Positions 41,939 to 53,478 of a stretch of DNA of 64,000 nucleotides are shown in pieces. The DNA lies in NCBI RefSeq assembly GCF_000002425.4, contig NC_037255.1:3830735-3894734 (forward strand). Reading direction: 5' to 3'. This DNA is from Physcomitrium patens. Taxonomy: Eukaryota; Streptophyta; Bryopsida; Funariales; Funariaceae. A model generated the notes under the pieces. That model was not told the DNA's origin and did not search any database. It was given only the letters and a program-made list of their open reading frames with translations. The translations under genes were made by a program, and so were the position numbers. Numbering within the stretch: the stretch's first letter is position 1; each line of letters begins with the position of its first letter.

Positions 41939-44900
41939 CTGATGTCTTTGAAGGCCTTATCTGACCAACCTTCTTCTCTCTTCATGGTAGTCAAATAGAT
42001 ATAAACATCTCTTAACTTGCTTTTATAAAGATCTTCTCTAAAGGCCATATCTTCATTATTTGTGCTTATTCTATTGGTGGCTATTATATAGCCATAGTCT
42101 TCATCTTCATCATCTTCACCAATCTCTTGTATTTCCATATCTTCATCACTTGTACTTATTCTATTGGTGGCTAACATATAGTCATAGTCTTCATCTTCAT
42201 CATCTTCACCAATCTCTTGTATTTCAATATCTTCTTCAGAAATATACTTAGCTCTAGATAGAATATCTGCCATAGAATTTTTTTTGCCAAAAATATGTAC
42301 CAACATAAGATTGACTGATCTAATATAGGCTATCTACCTTAGTATGGCAATATCAAGAATAAAACAGTTGGCAATCATATCCAATAATGATAAGCAATCA
42401 GCTTCTAGCACCACATTAGTCTCAATTAAATAATTTTTGTCTACTTTTATAGTTGTAAGTATGCCCAAAAACTCCCTCTTTACTTTTGGATATGCTCTTT
42501 GTTTGTCCATGAGAATTTTTACTCCAAATTTGATAGCAAACCTCCTAACTTTTGCATCATCTTGATCAATAGCCCATCCAATAGCAATAGGATTTGTATC
42601 AATAGTAGTAATAATTATTTTGCCACAATCATAGTCAACTTGCCTTAAGACTGGTGGCAACTTCAAAATCTCTTTTAGACCATCCATAGCAAGCCCTTGT
42701 TTTTCCCTCCATCTCAATTTAGTTCCTTTTATGAAGACACTGTATAATGGTGCAGCTGTGTGAGCAAAGTGAAAAATCAAAATTTAATAGAAGACACAAG
42801 CTCCTAAAAACCTCCTTATTTTAGTGATGCTATTATTTGCTATCATCCTAGCAATAGTATCAACCTTTTTAAGATTAGATTTTTTGCCATATCTTCCACA
42901 CAAGTGTCCAACCACCATAATCTCATTAACTCCAAACTTGGACTTGTCAATGAATAAGGTTAAATCTACTTCTTCAAGCTTCTTCAAAATCTTCTCTACA
43001 TCTTTAATGTGATCCTTCATAAACTTTTTGCATCCATCAATATCCAATGTCAAGTCTCTAGCCTTTTCTTTGCAGCTCTTGATAGGTATATCATCTACAA
43101 AAAGAATAGTCTTTTCAGGCACAAAATTCCTCAAGATTTGGATCATGGCATTCTCCATATGAGCTACTGAGTTAATGGCACCTTGAGGAAAAGTGCACAT
43201 CTTCATAAGTCCCAATTGAATCTTCATAGTTATCAAACCTCCACTTTCTCATATAAGCTGAAAGTGATTATAACCAGTATAAAGATCTCCAATAGAATAG
43301 ATGGCATGTCTTACAAAAGCCTCAATAATTTCATCCACAATCAATCTCAATCCCCTATTTCTTATTATCATATTATTGGATAGCTATATGTCTTGAATGA
43401 ATCTTAAAGCTCCGAACTTATTTGATATTGTGAACCATCAATTAGAATATCGAGCCATAGATGGTTCAAGTATTCTCATTTGTATCTTTTCTTTCAATAG
43501 ATTCACCAACTTAGGTAGCAAGGCTTTTGACATAGGAATTGGTTTCAAATCCCAAGGCACATGTGGAATAGTAAAAATGACCATTAGCACAATAACCTTT
43601 GGATTAACACATCTAATTTCATCTAGTAAAGAAGCAAAAGCCTTACCTTGCTTAGAAATCATTTTTTGGAACCTTTTTTTTCAAGTTCTTTTAAGAACTC
43701 ACTCCTTCTAATCTTTAGCTTAGCTAATGTCTCTTTTGTGAAATTATATTCAATCTTTTTTATCTCCCTTAGTCCAAGTTCTTTTTTAGCCTTCTTGATA
43801 TGATCTTTAGAGTCCAATGGCAGTTGTGTTGCCACTAGTCTCACCTTTGCCACAATCTTATACTTGGTATTTACCATTACCTCAATCTCTAAGCCATAAC
43901 TCTCAATCAAATTTGCATCGGTAGCTATCTTCAATATCTCTTTATATAGTCTTCTTGAATGAATCTCGACCATCATACCAATAGATGCAATGACTTTTCT
44001 TTGCAAAGTTTTTAAAACTTGTAAAATATCATTTAAAAATCCTTCTTCTTTAATAATTCTAAATCTGGATTTATTATTCAAAATTATACCAATTCTTCTT
44101 AATTTTTCTTCTATCTTCTTAATTGATCTTCTATACTTAGAATCCAAATCTTTAACTCTTTGAAAACTCACACATCAATCTCCTATTAAACTCCAAACCT
44201 TACAACGACTTCTTTGTACATTGCGGCATGCTATAATAGATGATTTTTTTGCACCCATGGCTTCCCATGTTCTATGTAAGCAATCTAGAAATCCAAAAAA
44301 TTATCATGCTCATAGTATATGGCAGTTTCTCTAAGTTGATCTCTATGCCTTTCATGATCTGGTCTTATTGTGAAAAATTGGATTGACTTCTTGCCATCAT
44401 GGCTACAAATCCTAGTATACTATGAGCCATCATCTAACACCTTGATCTCCATCCTTGTTACAGTGATATATGGCTCTCCCAAAATGATTAGATAACTTCC
44501 TTCATTTTATATAAAAAAATTCTACTTTACTTCTATATCACCAATTTTGATGCCTACTGCTGAACATGCCTCATAAAGGCTACCTCTTTCATCATTAGCA
44601 AATTTCAACACCCATCTATGGTTGGTATCAATTGACTACTTATCCTTCTCATAAATCTTTTTAGATAAGATATTGATCTCACGGCTATGATCCACCAATG
44701 CTAGGATTATCTCTTTAAAGCCCTCAATCTTTATTTATGTCTCCGTAGTAGCTCTTATCCAAAATAGATGAATATAAGCTATCAAAGCTTCACAATTATT
44801 CCTCTGTAGATTATTAACCTCATACTCAAACACCTTGGCCTCTGTTGTAATTCCTTCTTCTTCATTCTTGCTAGTGTTGGCTTCAATCTTCATGTTAGCA

Positions 44901-46990
44901 ATCCCTTCACATAAAAATATTTGTAGTACTTTATCTTCTATCTCATGACACAAATCTTCTTCTATAATTTTAACTTTTGTTTTTATTATCTTATGATAAA
45001 TAACTCCATATCTTTTGCTTTGGTCACTACTATCCATATAATCACATTTTAAGGCAAAAACTTGTCCAATCTCTTCATCTTCTTCCTTCATCATCAAAGT
45101 ATCCAATGCTCTTGCCATCATTGTTTCAGTTGTCATTTACCTCTTTTTCTTGATAACATCAATGATAAGCTCATAAAAACCTTTCTTAGCAATATTAAGA
45201 GCTTTTTTCAAAGTAAACTCAATCTTAGTATCCAAAATCCTCTCTTCTAAGATGTCCTTCATATCAACTCAAGATTCAATATCAAATTGAAGTTTATAGG
45301 CTAGTGCCTTATCTTTTCATTCAATGTTGTCTTCTTTCTTTTTATCTTTGGTGCTATCTATTCTCTCCTTCCACTTTTCCTCTGAGAGTGGAACATCAGC
45401 TCTAGGATGTGAAGCAAAAGGCCTTGCCTCTTGCTTCTGTCTTATGTTGCTTGCTAGTCTTTTTCCTGTAGCAATGCTTCTACCACTTCAAGCCTTTTTT
45501 TTGTTGGTTGGTTTTACTACCTCCTTGTCTTCACTAGTTTTGCCACACTAATGATGCATCATAGGATTTTTTTTTTCTATGCTCACTCACCAAATAACCT
45601 TGATAGTGGTTGTATCAAATGGATCATCACATCTAATTAGTCTTCTAATAGCTTGACCTCCCCTCACCATTACTTCTTTAGATATATGTGTAGAAGTTTC
45701 TACCTTGATATATTCAGCCTCAATGATATAAGTCTCTGCTTCCTTATCAAGTAAAGAATTATTCTTCTCCAATCTATTGTCAATCAATTTTTTCATACCT
45801 CTTTTCTCTAAGTTAGTCTCTAAAAGCTCATTTGTTGTAGCATCTTTGATTTTGCCTTCCTTCAAGATAATAATGTAATTTTTCATGGCATTTGTATATA
45901 ATCTATAATTACTATGTTTGTAGTTTAAATCATCACACCAAATGCACTTCATTAGAAATCCCTTTGATCCTTCAATCAATCGTGAAGTGCCTAACCTTGT
46001 GTCTTTCTTCAAAGTAATCATTTCTATCTTCAATTCTCTCATACTCCTCATTAATTCATTAAGGATTTCTTCATATACATTCTTATTCTCTAAAGAGCTT
46101 GATATTGTAGAAGTGGACAAACTTATTGTTTGAACTTTCATACTTTTTACTAATATAGCTTCCATCTTTATTCCAAACCCTCTAAATTTTATATATTGTT
46201 GCTTAGCAATGAGGATCACCGCCTCCGCCAACCTTCTCCAATCAATAGTAAAACCACCTTCTATTATTCTATCTTGAAGAAAGAGAAGCAATTTATCCTC
46301 TAGCATATCAACTGCAGCTTGCATGAATATCTCTGATTTCTTCCCCTTTAAAAGATGCTTCTTAGATAATGGAAGTTGTCCAAATTTCTTCTCAAACTCT
46401 CTCAACAACTTATTTGATTCCATATGTTTACCTGGTTGTTGCTCCATCCAATCAAAGAAACTTCTCCTAGTCATCTTTTCATTGTTCTCATCAAAGTATT
46501 CATCTCTCAATCTATCCTCAAATCTAGCCTATGTTTTTACATCAATACTCCCATATAATTGTTTCATCTTTTCTCTCATCTCTAAGACAACTACTAAATC
46601 AAAGGTCTCAATTATCCTATCTTTTGAAAATTGATAGATTTCTATTTCAAATGTATAGACCTTCAAAAATTTAATAATATTCTTCCCATCAAACTTCTCT
46701 ACTTTTCCAATAACATCTCTTAATGCTTTGGTATTTCCTTGTAAAGTTGTATTAGCAACATATTCACCTATGAACATTTGCATGGCCTTTAAAAATTCAT
46801 TTGTAAGATTCTGACCACCTCCATCATTTGAGCCTCTTTGCTTTGTATCTCCTATCTTGACTTGTCAAGAAATTTAATACGTTAAGGCTCTTTCAATGGA
46901 AGCACCAATATGTTGTGGTAGAAAAAATTTGCCTTGAGAAAGCGCTGGACTTTTGGCTATTACTAAATGCTCAATCAAGCCTTTAGATAA
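41938..46990 (-). mobile_element. Ty3/Gypsy element of a second lineage: gag to RNase H
   Basis: On the minus strand, from the right: Gag-like sequence (45587-46783) with WRRLAEAV and a FDGKN start region; an acidic and lysine-rich spacer including a protease-side region (43659-45136); RT from about 43662 leftward, with PWDLKPIP, FPQGAINSVAHM and FVDD; and the RT/RNase H part (42334-43236) with GHLCGRYGKK, RRFLGACVFY and GWAIDQDDA. It ends with a HIFGKKNSMADILSRAKY tail (about 42250-42306). I recognise nothing beyond that (no integrase seen) before the junction at 41938. No LTRs were found. Broken, with about seven or more open stretches, but less decayed than its neighbours, with one stretch of 307 codons. 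Confidence 0.75.
42065..42244 (-). repeat. 90-bp tandem duplication in the Gypsy pol tail
   Basis: Two adjacent units (42065-42154 and 42155 to about 42244) encode near-identical acidic stretches around EIQEIGEDDEDEDY on the minus strand. It lies after the RNase H end of the second-lineage Gypsy element. Confidence 0.8.
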
Positions 46991-47394
46991 AGAAAGCACT
47001 AAGTCTATATATAAAATTATCTTTATTGCCTTTGAATTACATGTCTTATCTTCAATGCTCTATAACTTCTTCATACAAATTGTAAATGCAAAAATTCCTT
47101 CACAAAAGATGTAGATCTTAAAATTATCTTTGCAGTTGCACCTTCCAATCTCCAAAATCTATCATAAAACTCCTTATATCCTCAAAATAGCATCTATTTT
47201 ATTAAAAAAATACCTTCAAAAAATCAACACAATGTAAAATTATATTTAAAATAAAATCAATCTTCAAATCTTCAAATTTTGCTCTAGTTTCTTTATCTTA
47301 TTTTAATTTGAATTTACAAGTTAAATATGTAAGTAGAGTTGCAACTTTAAAAAAATCTTAATAAAGATTTGATAGTAATTAAAAATTAAATTAA
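46991..47394. other. Unassigned stretch between two retroelement blocks
   Basis: AT-rich, with no domain recognised. It may be leader sequence of the minus-strand Gypsy element, because the motif TTGGTGCTTCCATTGA occurs on the minus strand near 46900. Confidence 0.3.
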
Positions 47395-48137
47395 ATTAAA
47401 TAGATGTCTCTTATTATTTTTGAAACTTTTTAATTAAAAATAGTTTAAACTTTTTTAGAATCTATTATAAGGCCATCATTTAAAATGATGTATCTTAAGA
47501 AATTAACTTTAATTGTGTAAAATACACACTTTTTCATCTCGTTATAGAATCCTATATCTCTTAGTTTTTGTAACACATAATAAATATAAAATTTATATTT
47601 TTCTATATTCTTAGAGTAGATTAAAATATCATCTAGATAATAGATAATATTATAATCTAAAAACTCTTATAAAATATCATTCATTAAATGTTGAATAGAA
47701 ACTAATGCATTTGTGAATTCAAAAGGCATGACATTATATTCAAAATACTCATACTTGGTTTAAAACATACTCTTGCATTTATTTCTTTTTTAATGTATAT
47801 TAAATTATATGCTCTTTATAAATCTATTTTTGTATAAAAATTTATTTAATTTGATTAATAAAAAAATCTTGATATTAAAGATAAAAGATACCTATTTTTA
47901 TAGTGATCTCATTGAGTCTTTCATAATGCACATATTTGCAATGATCTATATTTTTTATTCACAAATAAAATATGAGCACTTGATAGAAATTTAGAATGGA
48001 GTATGAAATATTTAACCAAATTCTAGTCAATATTTTCCTTGAGTGTAGTCAACTTATTCTTTGATAAGCTATAAATTGGTCCAAATGATGGTTAAGGTTC
48101 TTCTTAAAGATCAATTGAGTAATCATATGGATAATGT
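47395..48137 (-). mobile_element. Chromovirus RT fragment, minus orientation
   Basis: The minus strand carries reverse transcriptase of the Ty3/Gypsy chromovirus type, with LDDILIYS followed by the LQKLRD region and the LRYII region. Toward 48137 the stretch that normally precedes RT is visible (a DLKE-like and a TR-like region). It ends exactly where the plus-strand LTR at 48138 begins, so the two orientations meet at a junction. A fragment only, broken and old. Confidence 0.65.
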
Positions 48138-49965
48138 TGTCATAAACATACATATTTATTATAATATTTATTTATATGATTAAGTAGAAGTAGATAAAAA
48201 TAAATTTATTTCACAATATTTTTTAGAGTAGCTTCTTAGAAGCTTCGTAGATATTGCTTTTACTTTACATGTATTTGTACTTGATTGGTAGGATAGAAAC
48301 TTGATCAATAAGTTAACCACATGTTGGTAGCTTGTGGAATAAGCTAATTCTATGGCATATATATAAAATATTTGCCTTGCAAGTTAAGATACACCTCTTA
48401 TAAAGTCAACATGTTTTAGAAGTCCTATAGGATATCGCCATATAGCTCCTACTTAAGAATATATATGGAAGCAAGAGTGAAGCCTTTTTCATTCTTATCA
48501 ACACCTTTCTAGTCTCTAATCTTGTTTTAAGATTTTTTAGTCTTTTTTTCTTTGGCAATAGCCATTCTAATTTAATATTATATCATCTTTGAGTAACTTT
48601 TTAGTCTTTTCATGTATTTCAAGAATATATTGACATTTTAGTTCTTTAAGATTCATATCCTTGACAATTTGATAAGAGTGTTAATCTTTTGTTCTTCACT
48701 TGTTTTAAAAGTAAATAGATTATTTACTTCTATTATTGTGTTTTGAAGGTTGCAAATTATTCATCTTTAAACAAACTATTTAATTTTTTAATACTAATTT
48801 TTTTTCTTAAAAAGAGTGGATTATCCTTCTTTGTAGAAATTTTCATTTGATATTAGAGTTTACGAACTACCTTCCTTTAATTTAACTTGTGGATTTGTTA
48901 AGTTATTTGAAATAAAAGAAAAAATCATGGATGCTACATTTGGTAGAAGTGAAAAATAGATTTGTAACTATTATAGAACTTTACAAATTTGTTAATACGT
49001 TTAGAGTAGAAATTTCACACATCATCAGTGTTAACTTTGGAAACACTAATCCTATACTTATAGAAGAATTTTAGAACCTATAAGAAGAAGTTGTACAATT
49101 GATAAAAGAAATAAATCAACCTCACAACCAAATCTAAGAAGTTTTACTTTTATAAGTACAATAAAGATATGGATTAGTATGCTAAATAAATTTGATAGAA
49201 AAAAATCAAAATTTTGAGGATTTTTGTAATAAGTCAACTCTATTTAAGGTTGCATCCTTTCCAATACCTTGATGGATTTACTCAAGTTGGATTCATATGC
49301 AAACTTTTATCTGGAAGTGTTATTTTTTAGTTTGCACCTTTAATGGAAAAAGATTCATAACTCCTTTATAATTTGAATTCATTCTTAGAAGTATTTATGA
49401 CTATATTTGAAGAAAGTCATCAAGAAATAATAGAAGAGACCAAGCTCTTATCTTTACAAAAAAAATCATGGTCAGCTACCACATATGTTGCTAAATTCCA
49501 AAATATTGTTTATAACATGGACTAGAATGACAAAGCCCTTATCAATCAATTAAGATATGAATTGAAGGATAATGTCAAAGATTTGTTATTCATAATACCA
49601 AAGGTAGAATCCTTAGATTAATTTATTATTCAAACCATTGCATATGACAATTAATTATTTGAAAGGCATTAAGAACAAAGACTTGGCTAGAGAGAAACAA
49701 GTCAAGTTATGACAAGAGTTTCCAAGTTTTTAGAAACTTATTCATCAAGGCCAAAATCAATGCAAATTAATACAATACGTTTTAAATTTCTCACAAAGCA
49801 GAAAAAGATTTGACATTGTCAAAAGGATTTGTGCTTATATTATGGAAAAGCTAAGCAAATAGCTCTACATTGTCTAAAGGATTTGTGCTTATATTATAGA
49901 AAAGCTAAGCACATAGCTCTACATTGTCTAAAAAAGCAATGCAATTACAAAATGAAGAACACTTG
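48138..49965 (+). mobile_element. Chromovirus (Ty3/Gypsy) 5' part: LTR, primer site, gag
   Basis: The LTR is 48138-48845 (starts TGTCA, ends TTTTCA). A decayed tRNA-Met-type primer-binding site follows (TTGATATTAGAG, 48847-48858). Next comes Gag sequence collinear with that at 40490-41500, ending near a doubled zinc-knuckle region. This is a second 5' half in the same orientation as the one at 39769, so the LTR here is not the 3' LTR of that copy. Broken in several places and old. Confidence 0.7.
49825..49932 (+). repeat. 54-bp tandem duplication over the gag zinc-knuckle region
   Basis: Two adjacent near-identical units (49825-49878 and 49879-49932), each starting GGATTTGTGCTTATATTAT. The related element at 41430-41480 has a single unit at the same place. 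Confidence 0.8.
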
Positions 49966-49974
49966 TTTTGAACC

Positions 49975-50100
49975 GTTGCCAAGTCCGTTGAAGTATATTC
50001 AACCTATTTCAATGTTGCCTTGAATGTAAGACTTGTTCCATCTCAAATTTTTTATTATTATCCACTTCTATAGGAGGAGGTGGCATTTGTCTTCTTTTTA
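49975..50100 (-). mobile_element. Chromodomain fragment of a chromovirus, minus orientation
   Basis: The minus strand shows the proline run and IEVDNN stretch that begin the chromodomain region of this element family, like the copy at about 36.1 kb. It lies immediately next to plus-strand Gag, so it marks a rearranged junction. A fragment, old. Confidence 0.55.
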
Positions 50101-50180
50101 GCTAATAATCATTCTAATTTAATTCTATAGCTAATTTGATAGCAATAAATATTGTAAAAAAAAAAACAAAGACTGTAATA

Positions 50181-50292
50181 ATCATTCTAATTTAATACTA
50201 TATCATCTTCAAGTGATTCTTTTAGTCTTTTCAAGTGTCACAAGAATGTATTGACATTTTAGTTCTTTGATATTCAAGCCCTTGACAAATGT
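50181..50292 (+). repeat. Chromovirus LTR fragment, plus orientation
   Basis: Aligns with the interior of the LTR at 48138 (about 48560-48670), sharing ATTCTAATTTAATA, TATATCATCTT and ATTGACATTTTAGTTCTTT. Only this part of the LTR is present, ended by a long (TA)n tract. Confidence 0.6.
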
Positions 50293-50299
50293 TATAAAA

Positions 50300-50300
<1 letters not shown>

Positions 50301-50357
<57 letters not shown>
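50301..50357. repeat. (TA)n microsatellite, about 28 units
   Basis: A long pure TA tract, directly after the LTR fragment. Confidence 0.95.
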
Positions 50358-50362
<5 letters not shown>

Positions 50363-50374
50363 TAGCTTGATGAT

Positions 50375-51031
50375 CTTGATAGAATATTACTTTAAGACTT
50401 TCTACCATCCAATTAAGCTCAAATTTACAATACACATCAAAAAAAAATTCACAAATCTACAAAAGTTTATTCATAAATCTATTTAAAATTCATGTAATTT
50501 TCTAAAATAAAAGAAATCCTTTTTTATTTCACAAAACAAAAATTCATCCAAAAAAACCTTGACTTTGCAAAGTTTTCATAAAGTTTTTATCTACCAAATT
50601 CCTCCAAATCTAATATTCAAAAAATCCTATCATGTTTGCTCTTTAGTCTCTTTTTTTAATCACCAAAAAAACTCACATTTGCTATTGATGTATAATTTTA
50701 TGCCTTAAGGTCTAGTTTTGACCTTGATTCATAACTTGTCCTCTTTGCATATCATCTAAGGTTTTTGTACGTTATTTTTGCTAAAATCTATTCTTAAATT
50801 TCATCAAAAGATTCCTATAATATTATTTTTGCTAACCTACTATGTTTGGTCTTATTTATGAACTTACAAAGTAAGTAGAAGTTTTCTTTATAAAAAAATA
50901 ACATTAATATTAATTTTATTTTTTTACTACCTTCTTAATTTTAACTTATATCTTTAAAATATTTTTTTTCTAATATAATCCTTTCTTCTTCTTCTTTATT
51001 TTCTTTTGTCCAATAGCCATGTTATAAGACA
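50375..51031 (+). mobile_element. Repeat family partial copy, 3' half
   Basis: Corresponds to the 3' half of copies A and B. The shared block is TTTATGCCTTAAGGTCTAG followed by TTTTGACCTTGATTCATAA, then ACAAAGTAAGTAGAAG (as AAAATAAATAGAAG in B), ending ATGTTATAAGACA. The array and 5' half are absent. It overlaps in content with copy C, so it is a separate copy and not the displaced end of C. Confidence 0.45.
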
Positions 51032-51700
51032 ATAGAGCCTATGCTAAACTATAACAAAAAAACTATGCTATCATGCTCTATTATAATACCTAAATGACCA
51101 CTTATTATTATATTATTATAAATATAATAAAATATACTTTATACAAGTTGATTATAATATATTGAGAGTTTTTTAGCTATCATAAGAAGATTGACTTAAA
51201 TAAACTAATTTTTCATTGTAAACTATAAATGTTTAGACCAATGTACATATTCTTTATAAAATAAAATTATTTGTCTCATTATTCATATGATAGGCACCAA
51301 ATTTTAATAAATTTTATTTATATTAAATACTCCTAAATACCAACTCATGTTTAATTGCAATTACATGTATAATTGTATTGTAAATATGACAACATAAAAA
51401 CTCTTTATTTAGATTTAATTCAAGAATATCTTATTCCCAGAAATAGCAAATCAAAAATACTTATACTATTAACAACATTGTCTTCACTTTATACTACTTG
51501 AGGTGCAAAAAGTCATGAGAGCAAGGTGACACTGAACTTTTAAAATCAAACATACCAATGTGTTATGAGGGCTGTTTGTGATGCAGACCTTGATTAAGTG
51601 AAGCATTTTTCAAACACAAACAGGTACAAAACAAAATTTTCATATCTTTGTATGATCATTCAAATGTCACTTGCATCTAATCAGGAATAACTAACACACC
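51032..51700. other. AT-rich spacer
   Basis: Nothing recognisable is present. It is the transition from the retroelement cluster to the gene-like composition that begins around 51700. Confidence 0.5.
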
Positions 51701-51899
51701 CCACACCTCTTACCTGACAAAACTTTGGAGTAGACAGAGGTATGCCCATGTACAATTTTTTTCTTTTCTTTTAAAAAAAAAAACATTTCATAAAATAGAA
51801 ATACACAAATATTGACAGTGCCACCAAAATCAAAACAGAAGTAATGGCATGTTCACATCTAAAATCTCTCAACCATCAAAACAGGCAAGGCACTAATAG

Positions 51900-53478
51900 C
51901 GAATCGGCGGCAGGAAGCTAGTCCTATTACTGAAGTAGGTGGTAAGCAAACTCTTTGTTCAATTGAAGATAGACGATGGAGGACCTCACTATCTACTGCA
52001 ACCGAGCACACCCCAAGGAACTACACATGGGGAGTCAGATTCAACACCTAAAACAATGAAACTATCACTAGAGAAGCAGTCGCCAGCAGTATTTTCAACC
52101 TGGCTGGTTTAACTCAGGCTATTAGAAGTATACTGTGATCATTTGGCTGGAAATAAAAAACGGCGGCCAATATGATATCAAGCATGCTAGGATTGCATTT
52201 GGGGCAGAGCCATATCAAAAACGGATGGGTGCCAAGGATTGATGCGAGAGCCCTGCAGAGGAATACAGTGAGGGAGCCTCATTCGTAACTCCAGCTCCAG
52301 AAACCGTGCCGTAAAACCTCCAGTGAGAAGAGCTTCGAGAGCCTTGAGAAGATATCCAGTAGGCTGGGCAGGTGACGGATTAACCGCTGATAAAATTCGC
52401 AGTTGATGCGATCCAGTATTTGTTGACCAACTCCATCGCGTGAGGTCGTGAAGTCACCGTGCGTAGGAGATGGCAATTCTACGCCTGGACGACCGAATCT
52501 TGGTTCCTGCACAGACCAGCGGTGCTGCATCCAGTTAGAGATGCACATCACAACTCTGAAACGCTAAAACTGTGGCCAGCAAGACGTCCGCTGACAGTAA
52601 AGGATTTTAAGAAAAAGAGAAGGTAAATGGTACACTGGTCTTACCTTGTAACAGGATGTCACTTCACCTCGCCACCGCTTGAATCGGCTGATGGACAGGT
52701 CGGAAAGAAGATTTCTCGGAATGAAGGAAGGCGCTGGGTTTGATGGCCTTCAAAAAATCGGCTCAAACCAGCAGTTCAGTGTGTCGTTGCAGGGTTGCAA
52801 TTAAAATCTAAGACTAAGCGAAATGGGTGAAGAGTGAATCAAAAGCCTTAAAAAGTCGGCACGATGATTCCAAGTTGATCTAACTCGGAGGGTCGATTCC
52901 TTGCTGGTTCAGCAGGTACACCACTTCATGACAAAGAATCTTCCGCTACTTGCTTCAGTTTGCGCCACGTTACTTCAGAGCTTAGAATCGATGAAGTCAT
53001 TTCCCAAGAGGTGTTGAAAAAAAAGGACTCTTTGAGATCTGGATAACTCCAATTAATTGTTCAAGCAAGCGAAGTGCTTACTGTCTGGTTTGAGAAGTCG
53101 CATGAGAGAGATTAGCGTCAGCACCGATGCAGGGCAGCCATATTACTTCAGTATAAGTTAAACAAACCAACACATATAAATCATTGCTGGATGAACTTTT
53201 CTCGCCAGATGACTCTTAGAGCTGCTGCGATGAGGAACTTTAAAGATGTTTCCCTGGAGACAGTTCGGTGTAGATGACTCTGATTTCCATTTGGAACGCT
53301 CCACAACATAGACATACACATAAAAGGGGTAAAACCGGAAAGTAACGCTCTGTCCATTCGACAGTGGATTCGATGTCTCGAAGATGAAGGCAGAAGCTGT
53401 GAGCCAGATAAGCAGGTATGATTGGAAAGTGTAGTTCAAGGATTGACGCAGATTTGTATCAAACCTCAAGATATGCTT
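51900..53478 (-). other. Probable 3' UTR or downstream transcript of the NYN-LOTUS gene
   Basis: Gene-like base composition continues about 1.6 kb past the stop codon. Splice-like sites occur on the minus strand, for example a donor CAAG|GTAAGAC near 52645 with acceptor-like CAG or TAG sites near 52566-52572. The ORFs at 52279-52551 and 53158-53469 contain no domain I recognise. I infer a long, possibly spliced 3' UTR. A separate non-coding or small gene is the alternative. Confidence 0.35.

Noticed and set aside
39769-48845. A single 9-kb chromovirus with LTRs at 39769 and 48138
   Set aside because: Both LTRs are followed by gag, and the DNA just before the second LTR is RT on the opposite strand, so the two LTRs are not the two ends of one element.
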